From Halicephalobus mephisto (lineage: Eukaryota > Nematoda > Chromadorea > Rhabditida > Panagrolaimidae), in contig SWDT01000008.1 of NCBI GenBank assembly GCA_009193035.1, forward strand, positions 1-64,000: a stretch of 64,000 nucleotides of DNA, read 5' to 3'. A model generated the notes under the pieces. It saw only the letters and a program-made list of their open reading frames with translations, was not told the DNA's origin and ran no database searches. Made by a program: the position numbers and the translations under genes. Below are positions 24,493 to 33,652 of this stretch, one piece after another. Each line of letters opens with the position of its first letter. The stretch's first letter is position 1.

Positions 24493-24775
24493 TCAAAAAA
24501 GTTGAAAATATTTGTTGGATCGTGCACTTATCTTTGAAAATAAGTCTTCACATCGTTGATTCCGAAGAGAAATACCCTGAGGGCCAATGGGAGATTTGCA
24601 ATTATGGACTAGTGAGAAAATTAAGTGGATTGCGTAATACTTATTAAGGTTGTTTTGTATCTCGTGCTTCTGGCCCAATAAATCAATTTTTACTTTTTTC
24701 TCATCTCCACATGGACCAGAAGCTTCTATCCACGATTTAACAATATTCAAGTTTGGTGATGTTAAATTTGTTTTT
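24493..24775 (-). pseudogene. Possible coding relic, unrecognised
   Basis: An open minus-strand frame of about 90 codons without a good ATG reads ...IVKSWIEASGPCGDEKKVKI... and ...LVHNCKSPIGPQG... with five cysteines or so and normal composition. There is no convincing splice site at either side. It could be an exon of an unrecognised gene or a relic. I give it only because composition is more protein-like than its surroundings. Confidence 0.2.
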
Positions 24776-25009
24776 TAATACTTTTGAATTTGTCTATTTT
24801 AAATAATATTAGATACCTATATAATTACAGTATTCCAAGGAGACCTCCATAATGAGATTATATCTAGAATCGTTGATTTCGAAATAAAGTTTGATTTGAA
24901 ATAAACTAGTTCGAGTTAGAAAATCAGAATTCAAGTTGAAGTAGTTCGCAAACATTGAATTTGTTTTTATTCTTTCCAAATACATGTACTTTCAAAAATA
25001 TTTGATTTT

Positions 25010-25165
25010 TCACACAAAAACGGTGTATGATATGTGATATATAGATGCATTATAACAGCTCTGATGTATCGGATATGATGTGTTTTTATGTATTGACATA
25101 TTCAATATAATACACTTACAAATTGTATTTACTTTATGTACTGGTACATTATATACACAAAAAAC
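25010..25165 (+). repeat. Family B repeat copy
   Basis: Contains ATGATATGTGATATATAGATG, AGCTCTGATGTATCGGATATG and ATTGACATATTCAATATAATA, diverged from the pair at 13.3-13.6 kb. Confidence 0.6.
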
Positions 25166-25364
25166 ATAACTTTTAGGTCCATAACAACTGTGAAATGTAA
25201 TAAAAATAAACACAATTGTCACATTTTTCATGAATATTCAACATTTGCAACAAAAATTACAAGTAATAGTAACGATTTGCATTTGTTACCGAACTGAAAA
25301 TTACACTTTTTATGTGTAGATATTTTTTGTATAAAAAAGACTTGGGAAATTAACTACATGCGAA

Positions 25365-25545
25365 AAATTGTGCATGATATGATATATGGATAGATCAAAC
25401 GATTCTGATTTAATGGATATAATATACCGTATTTGCTCTATTTGTGGTGTTTATGCCACTATTTTTCGATTGATATGTTGGGATGGGCCACAAATAGAGC
25501 AAATACGGTATTTTATATACCGATATATTAGAGCTATGCTTTGTG
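25365..25545 (+). mobile_element. Family B repeat interrupted by a second, nested MITE
   Basis: The family B unit is split by a palindrome at 25425-25510 whose arms are perfect over 23 bases (starting TACCGTATTTGCTCTATTTG, with its exact complement at 25488-25510). The flanking TATA suggests TA target duplication. The nested insertion dates the palindrome as younger than the family B copy. Confidence 0.8.
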
Positions 25546-25705
25546 TGTAGCTTACAATAATATTAGCTATATTCGTTTCTCTTTTTTATCTTTATTTGTT
25601 TTGTTGTGACTCAACGTTGTTCTCGGACAGGAATGCTGCGTTTCCAGATAATGTTATCGACAGGAGTTACTCCATTTCATCGATTGTTTTTGCTCATTTC
25701 TAGCC

Positions 25706-28241
25706 ATGTTTAGTCCCAATGTTCATCCTGGAACTTTTAGTAAGGTTTTTATTTTAATTTAATTATGAATTATTCTTCAAAGGTTATACATCTACTCATC
25801 GGCCTTTGATTTCCCGAGGCAGTGAAATTTGGCATGGAGGATTGGGGAGTTTGGCTGGTCTTCCGTCCACTCCGACTTTATCTCCCAGACAACGAGGAGA
25901 TTCCAACAGGGACTGTCAGTTGTCTATTCTTGCAGCGCTTCAGGGGGCCGAACAGACATCTGAATCCAGACAAAAAACGGTTTCGTTGATTGAAGCCATG
26001 GATGATCAGAAAAAATTGGAACTTGCTGATTTCCTTTTCGCTCCGGTTTGGTTTCATTAATATTATTATTATTATTATTATTAATATTATCATTATTATT
26101 AATATTATTAATATTATTATTATTGTTAATATTATTATTATTATTATTAATATTATTATTATCATTATTATTATTATTTATTTTATATGTATTTTTCGGA
26201 AAATTGAAGACTCAGAAAACAGTGAAAAATTTTTGTTTTCGATTTAATTTTTGGTTGAATAACCTTATCAAAACGATATTGCGAAATATCGATAATTAAA
26301 TTTTTGAAAATTATTTCTGAAATAAAATTCAAAATCCTAGTTTTTTGTTTTCTATGAAGATTCTGAATCCTAACTTCAGAAATAACTTCTCAAGTAGGAT
26401 TCTGAATCTTGATTTTCCGAAACCTATGGACTCTGAATCTTCCTTCAGAAGCCGCTTCGAAAAACTAATTTTCGGTATTTCGTAATCATTTTGAAACTAA
26501 ATTACACCAACTCTTAATTTAAAAAATACGTGATTTCTGAATAGAGTTGTCAATTTTCGAACTTTCGAATGGACTTCAATTCATTGATTTTCGAATTGAA
26601 TTAATTCGAAGCTTAAATCAAAGTAATTTAACTCGAAAATCAACGAATCCAAATTCGAACCAAATCAGTTTGATCCGAAAATCAACAAATCTGATCGGAA
26701 CGGCGATAACGCTATCAATATAGAGAAACTGTTAACAATCTTAACAAAGATTTATCGACCGTGTTGCGTTTGTATTTTATAACGCGTTTATAATGGTTTA
26801 ATTACCCAAGTTTGAAATTTGTGTTCGGAATGAAGTAACGAAGAAACAATATTTCGAACACAATCCTAATTTAAACCAAATCAGTTTGATCCGAAAATCA
26901 ACGAATATAAATTTAAATCAAAATCAGTTTGATTCGAAAATTAACAAATCCTAATTTAAATCAAACCAATTCAATCCGAAAACCAACGAATCCTAATTTA
27001 AATCAAATTAATTCAATTTGAGAATCGAAAATTTCGAAAATTCGACAGCTCTGTTTCTGAATTTTCGATTTCCTCAGAAAAATTATAAAAACTTTTCAGA
27101 ATGGTGTTCTTCCATCAACACTAGAGAACAATGCCTGTAAGCATTTTGAATGTTCGAGTGAGGAGCTCGACGGGGTACTCGATTACGATACCCTCGAGGT
27201 TTTTCTTTCGCTCTGGGAAAAAGTTTATCAACAAATTCTTCCAAATTTTATAGCCATGGTTTATCCACTAGAGGTTTGGAAATATTTATTTATTTATTTT
27301 AAATAAAAATTATTTTAGAAACAAGACAGAAATCTACAACTTCGAAGAAAATTTTTGACGTTTTTCAGGGACAAAGTTCTCGTTCGAGTTTTGTGCAATC
27401 TCGAACATGATCCGAGGACTTCTCAATTATCTTCTTTGCTTTTCGTCATCGATGTCCAGACAATGGCCAATTCTAGAAGATATTGGAACTTCAAGCAACT
27501 CATGAACAAACTCCTCGGATTAAAGCCAAAAAGATTCAGAAAAACAAGCCTCCTTAGCATCGCTGATTCCGTGGTTTGTTTTTCATAAATTTTCGAACTG
27601 AAATTTTTCGAAATTTTTCAAAAAAATTTTCGAAATTTTTTAAAAAACTTTTTCGATTTATTTCGAATTCAAACTTGGGTAATTAAACCATTAAAATAAA
27701 CAATATAAAATACAAATGTAAGACGATCGACAAAATTCTTAGAATTTTCTAAAATAAAACAAAATTCTGAAATTTTTAAAAATTTTATAGAAATTTCGAA
27801 AATTTAGTTACATTTTATAACTTTTTAAAATCCTACAAAAAATTAAATTTTGATAAATTTCAATTTTCTAAAATCCTACAAAATTCACTAAAATTCAGAA
27901 TTTTTAAAATTTCTAAAATCCTCAAAATTTGTGAAATAATTTTGTAAAAAATTACTTTTTAAATTTTTAAAAATTTCGATTTTTTTCAGTCTTCTTTGCC
28001 AGTTGTTCGTTCTAAAGTTTGCACCACCAAAGGCCTCAACAGACAGTCTTCTGAAGCAGTGCTGACTTCAGGAACAGGGACTTTTGCCCATATTCACGTC
28101 AGACAGACTAGTCTCAACTTCGAGGAGAAGACTAGAGCATCCACGATATCCCCTCCCTCCACTCACAAGAGATCCGTCCATTTCAACGACTACGTCGAAT
28201 GTGATTCTGAATTCATCGAGGAATCTGTTGTACAGGTCTGA
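25706..28241 (+). CDS. PRR5: PRR5/Protor homologue (HbrB-domain TORC2 subunit)
   Basis: Five exons (25706-25739, 25783-26045, 27100-27273, 27319-27573, 27990-28241) join in frame to about 325 residues. The core reads ...LSLWEKVYQQILPNFIAMVYPLE..., then RRKFLTFFRDKVLVRVL, then SSLLFVIDVQTM. This follows the HbrB signature W-x(6)-ILP-x(3)-A-x-(F/V)YP, R-x(5)-FRD and LL-x-(V/L) of PRR5/PRR5L, which bind Rictor in TOR complex 2. The short exon joining VYPLE to FFRDK is needed to keep the frame and supplies KQDRNLQLRR. The N-terminal 90 residues are Ser/Thr/Gln-rich (GLPSTPTLSPRQRG) and the C-terminal 80 are low-complexity, both poorly conserved in the family. Human PRR5 is 388 residues, so length is plausible. 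Introns 2 and 4 carry repeats and SL1-like sequences. Assignment is by motif recognition. Confidence 0.78.
26058..26178 (+). repeat. ATT microsatellite in intron 2 of the PRR5-like gene
   Basis: Imperfect ATT/AAT array immediately after the exon 2 donor site. Confidence 0.95.
26543..27053 (+). mobile_element. Non-autonomous element with inverted ends and an SL1-like core
   Basis: Starts AGAGTTGTCAATTTTCGAA and ends with the complement (TTCGAAAATTCGACAGCTCT), about 510 bases in all. The inside has several copies of a unit like CAGTTTGATCCGAAAATCAA with a period near 47 bases, and a non-repeated centre (about 26700-26870) that contains the SL1-like sequence at 26795-26816. No transposase frame is present. 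Decayed relatives lie at about 20910-21175 and 55020-55130. Confidence 0.65.
26795..26816 (+). other. SL1-like sequence, 21 of 22 matches
   Basis: Identical to the nematode SL1 leader except for the last base (A for G). No GT donor or Sm-binding site follows, so it is not a functional SL RNA gene. About 45 bases of upstream sequence are shared with the antisense copy at 27668-27689. Confidence 0.85.
27668..27689 (-). other. SL1-like sequence, 21 of 22 matches, antisense
   Basis: Reverse-complement copy in intron 4 of the PRR5-like gene, with the same last-base change as the copy at 26795. On its own strand it is preceded by a TTTGTATTTTATA block, also shared. Confidence 0.85.
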
Positions 28242-28341
28242 ATAATTTCATTTTTGTTCGGAAATAAAAGTAAAATTTCAATATTCACTTTGTGAACAAA
28301 TACAGTAATTTCTTTGACTAAAAACTCAAGGACATTTATGG

Positions 28342-28906
28342 TCACCAATATCCTCCTCTGTGATATCCGTGATGACCATGATGACCGTGATGACCATGGT
28401 GATGTCCGTGGTGATGATATTCCGGAACAATTATCGGTCTGTAAATAGGAGGAGGAATATAAATAGGAACTGGTGGGGGGTATCCGTGACCGTAGTGGTG
28501 ACGGTGGTGATGATATCCATGCCTCTTCACTCTGAACAATTAACCAATTATTATCAAAGTCGAAAAATTTACTCAACTTTGGTCCTGACACGAATGACTA
28601 TTTTTCATCGTTTTTTGATGGTATTTTAAATTATTTTCCGTACTTTTTATTTTTATTATTAGATGTACGAAAATATCCAAAATCTAATAAAAATAAAAAG
28701 CGTTGAAAACAATTAAAAATACAATCGAAAAACGATGAAAAATAATCATTCGTGTCGGGACCAAAGTTGACTAAATTCTTTTGTATCTCTAGTAACAGTT
28801 AATCTAACCTAGTATTCACGTCATCGTCATCGTCTTTAGGGATGGTGAATCCATGGATTAGGATCAGACAGCAGAAAATCAAAAACACGAGAAGAGAGGA
28901 CTTCAT
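28342..28906 (-). CDS. Secreted His/Gly/Tyr-rich peptide
   Basis: Two exons (28906-28809, 28531-28342) joined at a phase-2 junction (ACTAG|gttag ... gttcag|AGTG) give 95 residues. It has a signal peptide (MKSSLLVFLIFCCLILIHG), an acidic propeptide-like stretch KDDDDD and a furin-type site RVKR. The mature part starts HGYHHHRHHYGHGY, passes through a PPPVPIYIPPP segment and ends in HHHGHHHGHHGHHG-type repeats. By composition this resembles metal-binding or antimicrobial secreted peptides of nematodes; function is not proven. It lies immediately downstream of and antisense to the PRR5-like gene, with 3' ends about 100 bases apart. Its 277-base intron is almost filled by an inverted-repeat element. 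Confidence 0.8.
28566..28777. mobile_element. Palindromic element in the intron of the His-rich gene
   Basis: The left arm starts ACTCAACTTTGGTCCTGACA and the right arm ends GTCGGGACCAAAGTTGACT. The arms match over about 75 bases with roughly 90% identity and would form one long hairpin in the transcript. Confidence 0.85.
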
Positions 28907-30066
28907 ATTTTATCAGTTCTGAGCTCATCCTCGTGTTGATCTCTTATTTATATATCCGGGGATCAAATTTCAAAGACGTCAGTTGTCGACCTGAGAAATC
29001 ATTTTTAACCAGAATGTGTCATAATCTTATGATTTGGTTCGACAAAAGAAACTTGATTTCATGCGTCATCAGATGGAAACCGGAAAAATTAAAATCCAAG
29101 AAATTACCATAAGAAAAAAAGAAACCTAGCGTAAAAAATAAGGAATTTTTGATTATTTTGAAAACTTTGAAATGTTCATGACTCATACAGTATATTTTCG
29201 CGCCGAGACACAGGCAAATTTCAGTGCTTGGTGAATGATTGTTTTCCAAATTTTCCATTTTTCTTGTTCATTGAAAAGAAATCGCACTGGTGTTTTGCCT
29301 GAATTTGGTTGTGTCTCGGCGCGAAAAAACACTGTATGTACTTTTTAAATTTTATTTCGGGAAAATTCGATATTTTCTATTTTAATTGGTACTTTTGCCC
29401 ATTATTTTGCTTTATTTATTATTCGTTATTATTTATGTGAATTTAATGAAGATTTTCAGAATGTATGTCCGTTAATTTTACTTTTTTGAATTTTAAAAAT
29501 TAAAATATTCAGAAAAGTGAGTTTTTAAAAGTATGAATTATATATGAACAAAAAATACTAATTTTTCGTAAAATTCGATAAAAGTACATTTTTTTAGAAA
29601 AATTTGAATATTGCTTCAGTGCGGAAAATTAAATTTTGAATTTTAATGGTTATTTTAGGTAAAGCTGGTGATTGAAATGTTGATATAAAAAATACGAAAA
29701 TAGCAACAAAACAAGGTCATTAATGTTGGGAAACAAGATCCCGAGTTATTGACGACTTGCCGGAATTTTCACTTTTTCCAAGTTCAAATAACAATAAATA
29801 ACTTAAGAATAAAAAATGACTAATTCTTGACATATGTAGGTAAAAATTAATTTTTTCTGGACTTTACGAGCAAAAGTTAATTCCTAAGTCCTTTTTCGTA
29901 AAATAAATCTTTTCAATGATGCAATTTGGCTGAAGAGATTCTGATTACTTCATTGTTCGTTTTACTCCATTGGGGGGCAATTCCTAAACAGCTTTCTGTC
30001 ATAGATTATCCAAATTCAAGAAACGAAGTTAATTCTTCATTAAAATTCTTTTCCATATTCTGTAGA
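28907..30066. other. Intergenic with one palindromic element
   Basis: Contains the promoter of the His-rich gene (TATTTATATA about 40 bases upstream of its ATG) and the palindrome at 29186-29337. The remainder is AT-rich without a supported gene. Confidence 0.5.
29186..29337. mobile_element. Palindromic MITE with GC-rich core in the ends
   Basis: The left end TACAGTATATTTTCGCGCCG and the right end CGGCGCGAAAAAACACTGTA are inverted copies, extending through GAGACAC(A/..)CAAATT. TA dinucleotides flank both ends. Confidence 0.8.
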
Positions 30067-30402
30067 ATGTTTGAAATTGAAAATTCAATGTTTTTTAAAA
30101 TTTTATTTTTCGAAGTTATTTTAGTTTTCGGTTTTGCTTCTGGATTCACCTTGAATCCGCCTTCTGAAGCGGAAGACAATTGGGATTTTTTTCTGACTAA
30201 AACCGAACTGAATCCATCTCCGGAATTGTTCCTTCTGGATGTCCCCATCAGACGCAGCCGTCGGTCGAATGCCGTGACTCCAGAAGAAGCTCTGAATCGG
30301 ATAGTGTCTGTCTGTAGGAGGTTCCAGAAGCGAGGTTCCAGAAGCCCAGCGGAACAAAGAAGACTTATTACTTTTCTTTGTAATGCTATTGCTGAATTGT
30401 GA
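30067..30402 (+). CDS. Secreted peptide precursor-like protein, unrecognised
   Basis: Single-exon frame of 111 residues. The ATG at 30067 sits one base after a TTCTGTAG acceptor, which suggests trans-splicing and decides the start. A hydrophobic stretch (MFFKILFFEVILVFGFASGF) is a signal peptide. An acidic middle part follows, then basic sites IRRSRR and QKR separate two segments, SNAVTPEEALNRIVSVC and GSRSPAEQRRLITFLCNAIAEL. Each carries one cysteine and looks like an amphipathic helix, so cleavage could leave two chains or two peptides. I do not know a family with this pattern. Confidence 0.6.
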   Translation: MFEIENSMFFKILFFEVILVFGFASGFTLNPPSEAEDNWDFFLTKTELNPSPELFLLDVPIRRSRRSNAVTPEEALNRIVSVCRRFQKRGSRSPAEQRRLITFLCNAIAEL

Positions 30403-30599
30403 TTTTATAAAAAATATAATTTGTTAAATTCCTAAAATCCAACAAAAAATTTCGAAATTATCAAAAATCTAAAATTTTAATTTTTAAAAAACTCAAATTT
30501 CGTTAAATTTATAATTTTATAAAAATGTGAAAATTAAAAATTTACGTTTGTTGACTTTTTCCCAAAAAAAAATTAAATTTGACGTTATTCGCATTTCGT

Positions 30600-30965
30600 T
30601 AAAATTTTATTTTTTATTTTTAAAATTAAATTTTCCTACAGTACGGTAGAAAAATTCTGAAATTTTTAAAAAATTTTGAAATTTTGAAATTTTTTATTTC
30701 TAAAATTAAATTTTCCTACAGTACGGTAGAAAATTCTGAAATTATTTAAAATCTAAAATTTAAAATTTTTAAAAAATTTTGAAATTTTTTATTTTTAAAA
30801 TTAAATTTTCCTACAGTACGGTAGAAAATTCTGAAATTATTTAAAATCTAAAATTTAAAATTTTTAAAAAATTTTGAAATTTTTTATTTCTAAAATTAAA
30901 TTTTCCTACAGTACGGTAGAAAATTCTGAAATTATTTAAACTCTAAAATTTAAAATTTTCAAAAA
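30600..30965 (+). repeat. Minisatellite, 80-95-base units
   Basis: CCTACAGTACGGTAGAAAA recurs at about 30635, 30715, 30810 and 30905 with nearly identical AT-rich spacers. Confidence 0.88.
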
Positions 30966-31179
30966 AATTCGGAATTTCGTAAAAAATTATAATTTTTTAA
31001 ATGTGAAAATTAGCATTTGTTGACTCGGCCAAAAAAGTTAAATGTGACGTTATTCGCATTTCGTCAAAATTTAATTTTAATTTTTAAAATTAGATCTTTC
31101 TACAATACGGTAGAAAATTTTCAAATTTTCCAAGATCTGAATTTCTAAAAATTTGAATTTCATATTGAAACAATTTTAT

Positions 31180-31580
31180 AGAAAAATCAGTTTATAATTT
31201 TATAAAAAAATTAATTTATAATTTTATTAAAAAAAATAAACTTATTTTATAAAAAAGTCAGAAATTTTGTAAAAAAAATTAACTCATTTTATTTAAAAAA
31301 TTAGTTTATAATTTTATTTAAAAAAATCAGTAATTTTGTAAAAAAAATTAACTTATAATTTTATTTAAAAAAATCAGAAATTTTATAAAAAAATTAACTT
31401 ATAATTTTATGTAAAAAATTAGTTTATAATTTTATTCAAAAAAATCAGTAATTTAAAAAAAAAATAACTTATAATTTTATAAAAAAAATTAGTTTGTAAT
31501 TTTATTTAAAAAATCAGTAATTTTGTAAAAAAATTAACTTATAATTTTATTTAAAAAATTAGTTTGTAATTTTACAAAAA
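31180..31580 (+). repeat. AT-only tandem repeat next to the 299-residue gene
   Basis: Alternating units such as AATTTTATTTAAAAAAATCAG and TTAACTTATAATTTTAT repeat six or more times and stop at the stop codon of the neighbouring gene. Confidence 0.8.
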
Positions 31581-31587
31581 ATGTGAT

Positions 31588-33035
31588 TTATTTATTTGGT
31601 GGAGGAAAAAGAGAAATTTCTGGATTGGAGTAAGCCCCGACGAGGTTGTTGGCGATGTCGAACCATCGTTGGACGGGGATGTCGATGGATCTGTCGTGGA
31701 CGGCTACTTCTGATCCTAGAAGTTTGTTTCCATTTTTGTTGACTAATTTCAGATTTCCGTCAGTCCATTGGATTCCTAAATTTTTTGGATAACTGAAATC
31801 CGAAACAAAACTGACCTCGTTCGTTGAATCTGCCGCCCATCAAGGATCCCAGGGGATTTCCCGGATCCGTATTTTCGCGGATCAGTAGTCGATCGAAGAC
31901 GTTTCCTCCGGTGTCCACCTGGGTGCCCGGGGTCCCGGAATCGAAGACGTTCGTGAGCTGTCCGAAGAGACCCCGGTCCCCCGAGGGACCCCTCCCGACG
32001 TCCTGGACCTGTCTTCTGAACGGATTCAGCGGCTGCATCCATTCCGGCATTAACTAGAAAATTAAAAATAAAATTATTAAAATTTCCCAAATTTTCGAAT
32101 TCAGATAATTTCAGTGTATTTTAAAAATTCAAAGTTTCCAAAAAACTGTAAAATCTTTAAAATTTCAAGAAATTCTGAAAATGTCTATAGGAATCTGAAA
32201 AATTTGAAAATCTTTTACAAAATTCTATTTAAAAAAAACAAATTTTTAGAAGACGATCTAAACAGTGATTTTCAGAATTTTTTAAAATTTCTAAAAAGTT
32301 TAAAAATTTCTTTTAAATTTTAAATTTCGAAAATTTGTATTTTTTAAATTTTAGAAATTTTTTTTTCTTGAATAAAATTAAACCTGTTGATAAAACTTTG
32401 GATTGAACATTTGTAGCCCGGCCAGGACAGGGGACGGGGTGGTGGTGGTGGTCGTTGTCATGGGGGAGTTGACCCCAAAAAGTCCCATGACGTCTTTTGC
32501 GATTCCAGCCCAATTCCTGGCGTTCGAAGAAGTTTCATCTGATCCGACGGGCATTAACGGATGTCTAGTGTCATCAAAAATTTCGTTTTTTCTAGAAGAA
32601 CCAAAAATTTTAGCAACAGATTGAGCCAAATCTGCATTTCTTGAAGGTAATTCATCAATGCCCTCAGGGGACGGTGTTTGTCGATTTAATCCAAATGGTG
32701 GAAAAAAATTTTTTAAAAGTGGTTCTGATTTGTCGGATTTTGGAGCAAATATATCCATTATATCCTTCACCAATCTCGTCGAAGATTGAAATTGTTCTAA
32801 AAGTAAATTTTAAAAAAATACAAAAATTAAAGTTTTAAAAAAAAATTAAAACTTTTAAAAATACAAAATTTAAAAAAATTAAAGTTTTAAAAAAAATGAA
32901 AACTTTTAAAAATACAAAAATTAAAGTTTTAAAAAAAAATTAAAACTTTTAAAAATAAAAAATTTAAAAAATACCATCTTGAGCTGCTGCAAATGACCAC
33001 AGTGATCCGAAGGCCACAAAAAGTAACCATCGCAT
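31588..33035 (-). CDS. Secreted 299-residue protein, unrecognised
   Basis: Four exons (33035-32975, 32796-32384, 32053-31816, 31775-31588) join in frame; the last intron is only 40 bases. The N-terminus is a signal peptide (MRWLLFVAFGSLWSFAAAQD). Then come two related amphipathic motifs (LVKDIMDIFAPKSD and IAKDVMGLFGVNSP), a threonine run of seven or eight before PSPVLAG, a Gly/Asp-rich part (GPSGDRGLFGQLTNVFDSG, NVFDRLLI) and a C-terminal conserved-looking tail DIPVQRWFDIANNLVGAYSN. There are no cysteines in the mature part. Exon 3 is markedly GC-rich (CCG, GGG, GTC codons) against an AT-rich surrounding. Likely extracellular; I cannot name a family or a role. It lies 226 bases downstream of NDUFB3 on the same strand. 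Confidence 0.75.
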
Positions 33036-33261
33036 CTTTCCCAAAATCCGGAATGAAAATTCGATTTCCGATTTTCACTGACCTCTTTTTCGATCAATCG
33101 AGCAAAACCGGAGCCCGAGGCAAAATGGATGAAAGGTAAAAACTTGACGAAAACGATTTAACTTTGATTTTTATTCCTCAAAAACTCTTATCTCGCAGTC
33201 AGACTCAATCTTGAGGATCTGACAACAAAAATGGACCTATGTATAGTACAAGATTAAAGAC

Positions 33262-33652
33262 TTAATGTCCGCCTGCCCAACTGGTATGACCGTGCTTCAC
33301 GTAGGAGTACGCTTCTTCAATGCCAATCAGAAGAACGGCAGCGGCAACTCCAGGCTTGAAACCCCAGCTCATCAGCTAAAAAATCAATCGATCAAAATCC
33401 CCGAAAACACAAAACTTACATGTTTGAAATGAGCCCACTGAGTCACTGTGTATCGTCCTTGAAACATGTATGCATAGTTTCTGGAAAACAATAGGGGGAT
33501 GTTAAATTAGGCAATGAGAAGCCAAACCTGATCCAGGGATCTTTTAGTCCAATGCGAGCGAGTCGGGTTTCGTGTTCTCGAAGGGCCGGTAGCTCCCTGT
33601 AGTTGTTGTAGATGGAATAATGAGGGATTTTAAAGTCGTGCCCGTGACCCAT
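33262..33652 (-). CDS. NDUFB3: NADH:ubiquinone oxidoreductase subunit NDUFB3 (B12)
   Basis: Accessory subunit of mitochondrial complex I in the inner membrane. Three small exons (33652-33528, 33480-33420, 33375-33262) keep frame and give 99 residues, matching the family's length of about 98. Diagnostic parts are HDFKIPHYSIYNNYRELPAL, RLARIGLKDPWIRNYAY, and a C-terminal transmembrane segment GFKPGVAAAVLLIGIEEAYS followed by YVKHGHTSW. The introns are 47 and 44 bases. The ATG is one base after a CATTTCAG site, consistent with trans-splicing. It is divergent from NUS1, about 1 kb away. Confidence 0.93.

Larger units (their letters stand above)
24175..25705. other. Intergenic with repeat family B copies
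   Basis: Holds the 3' end of the peptide gene (AATAAA near 24303), a possible coding relic at 24490-24775 and two family B repeats. The rest is plain AT-rich sequence. Sequence just before 25706 is T-rich and should be the promoter of the PRR5-like gene. Confidence 0.5.

Noticed and set aside
26048..26299. Open frames rich in Ile/Leu across the ATT microsatellite
   Set aside because: These are artefacts of the triplet repeat inside an intron of the PRR5-like gene.
26795..26900. Functional SL1 RNA gene
   Set aside because: The 22-base leader-like sequence is not followed by a GT donor, stem-loops or an AATTTTTGG-type Sm site.
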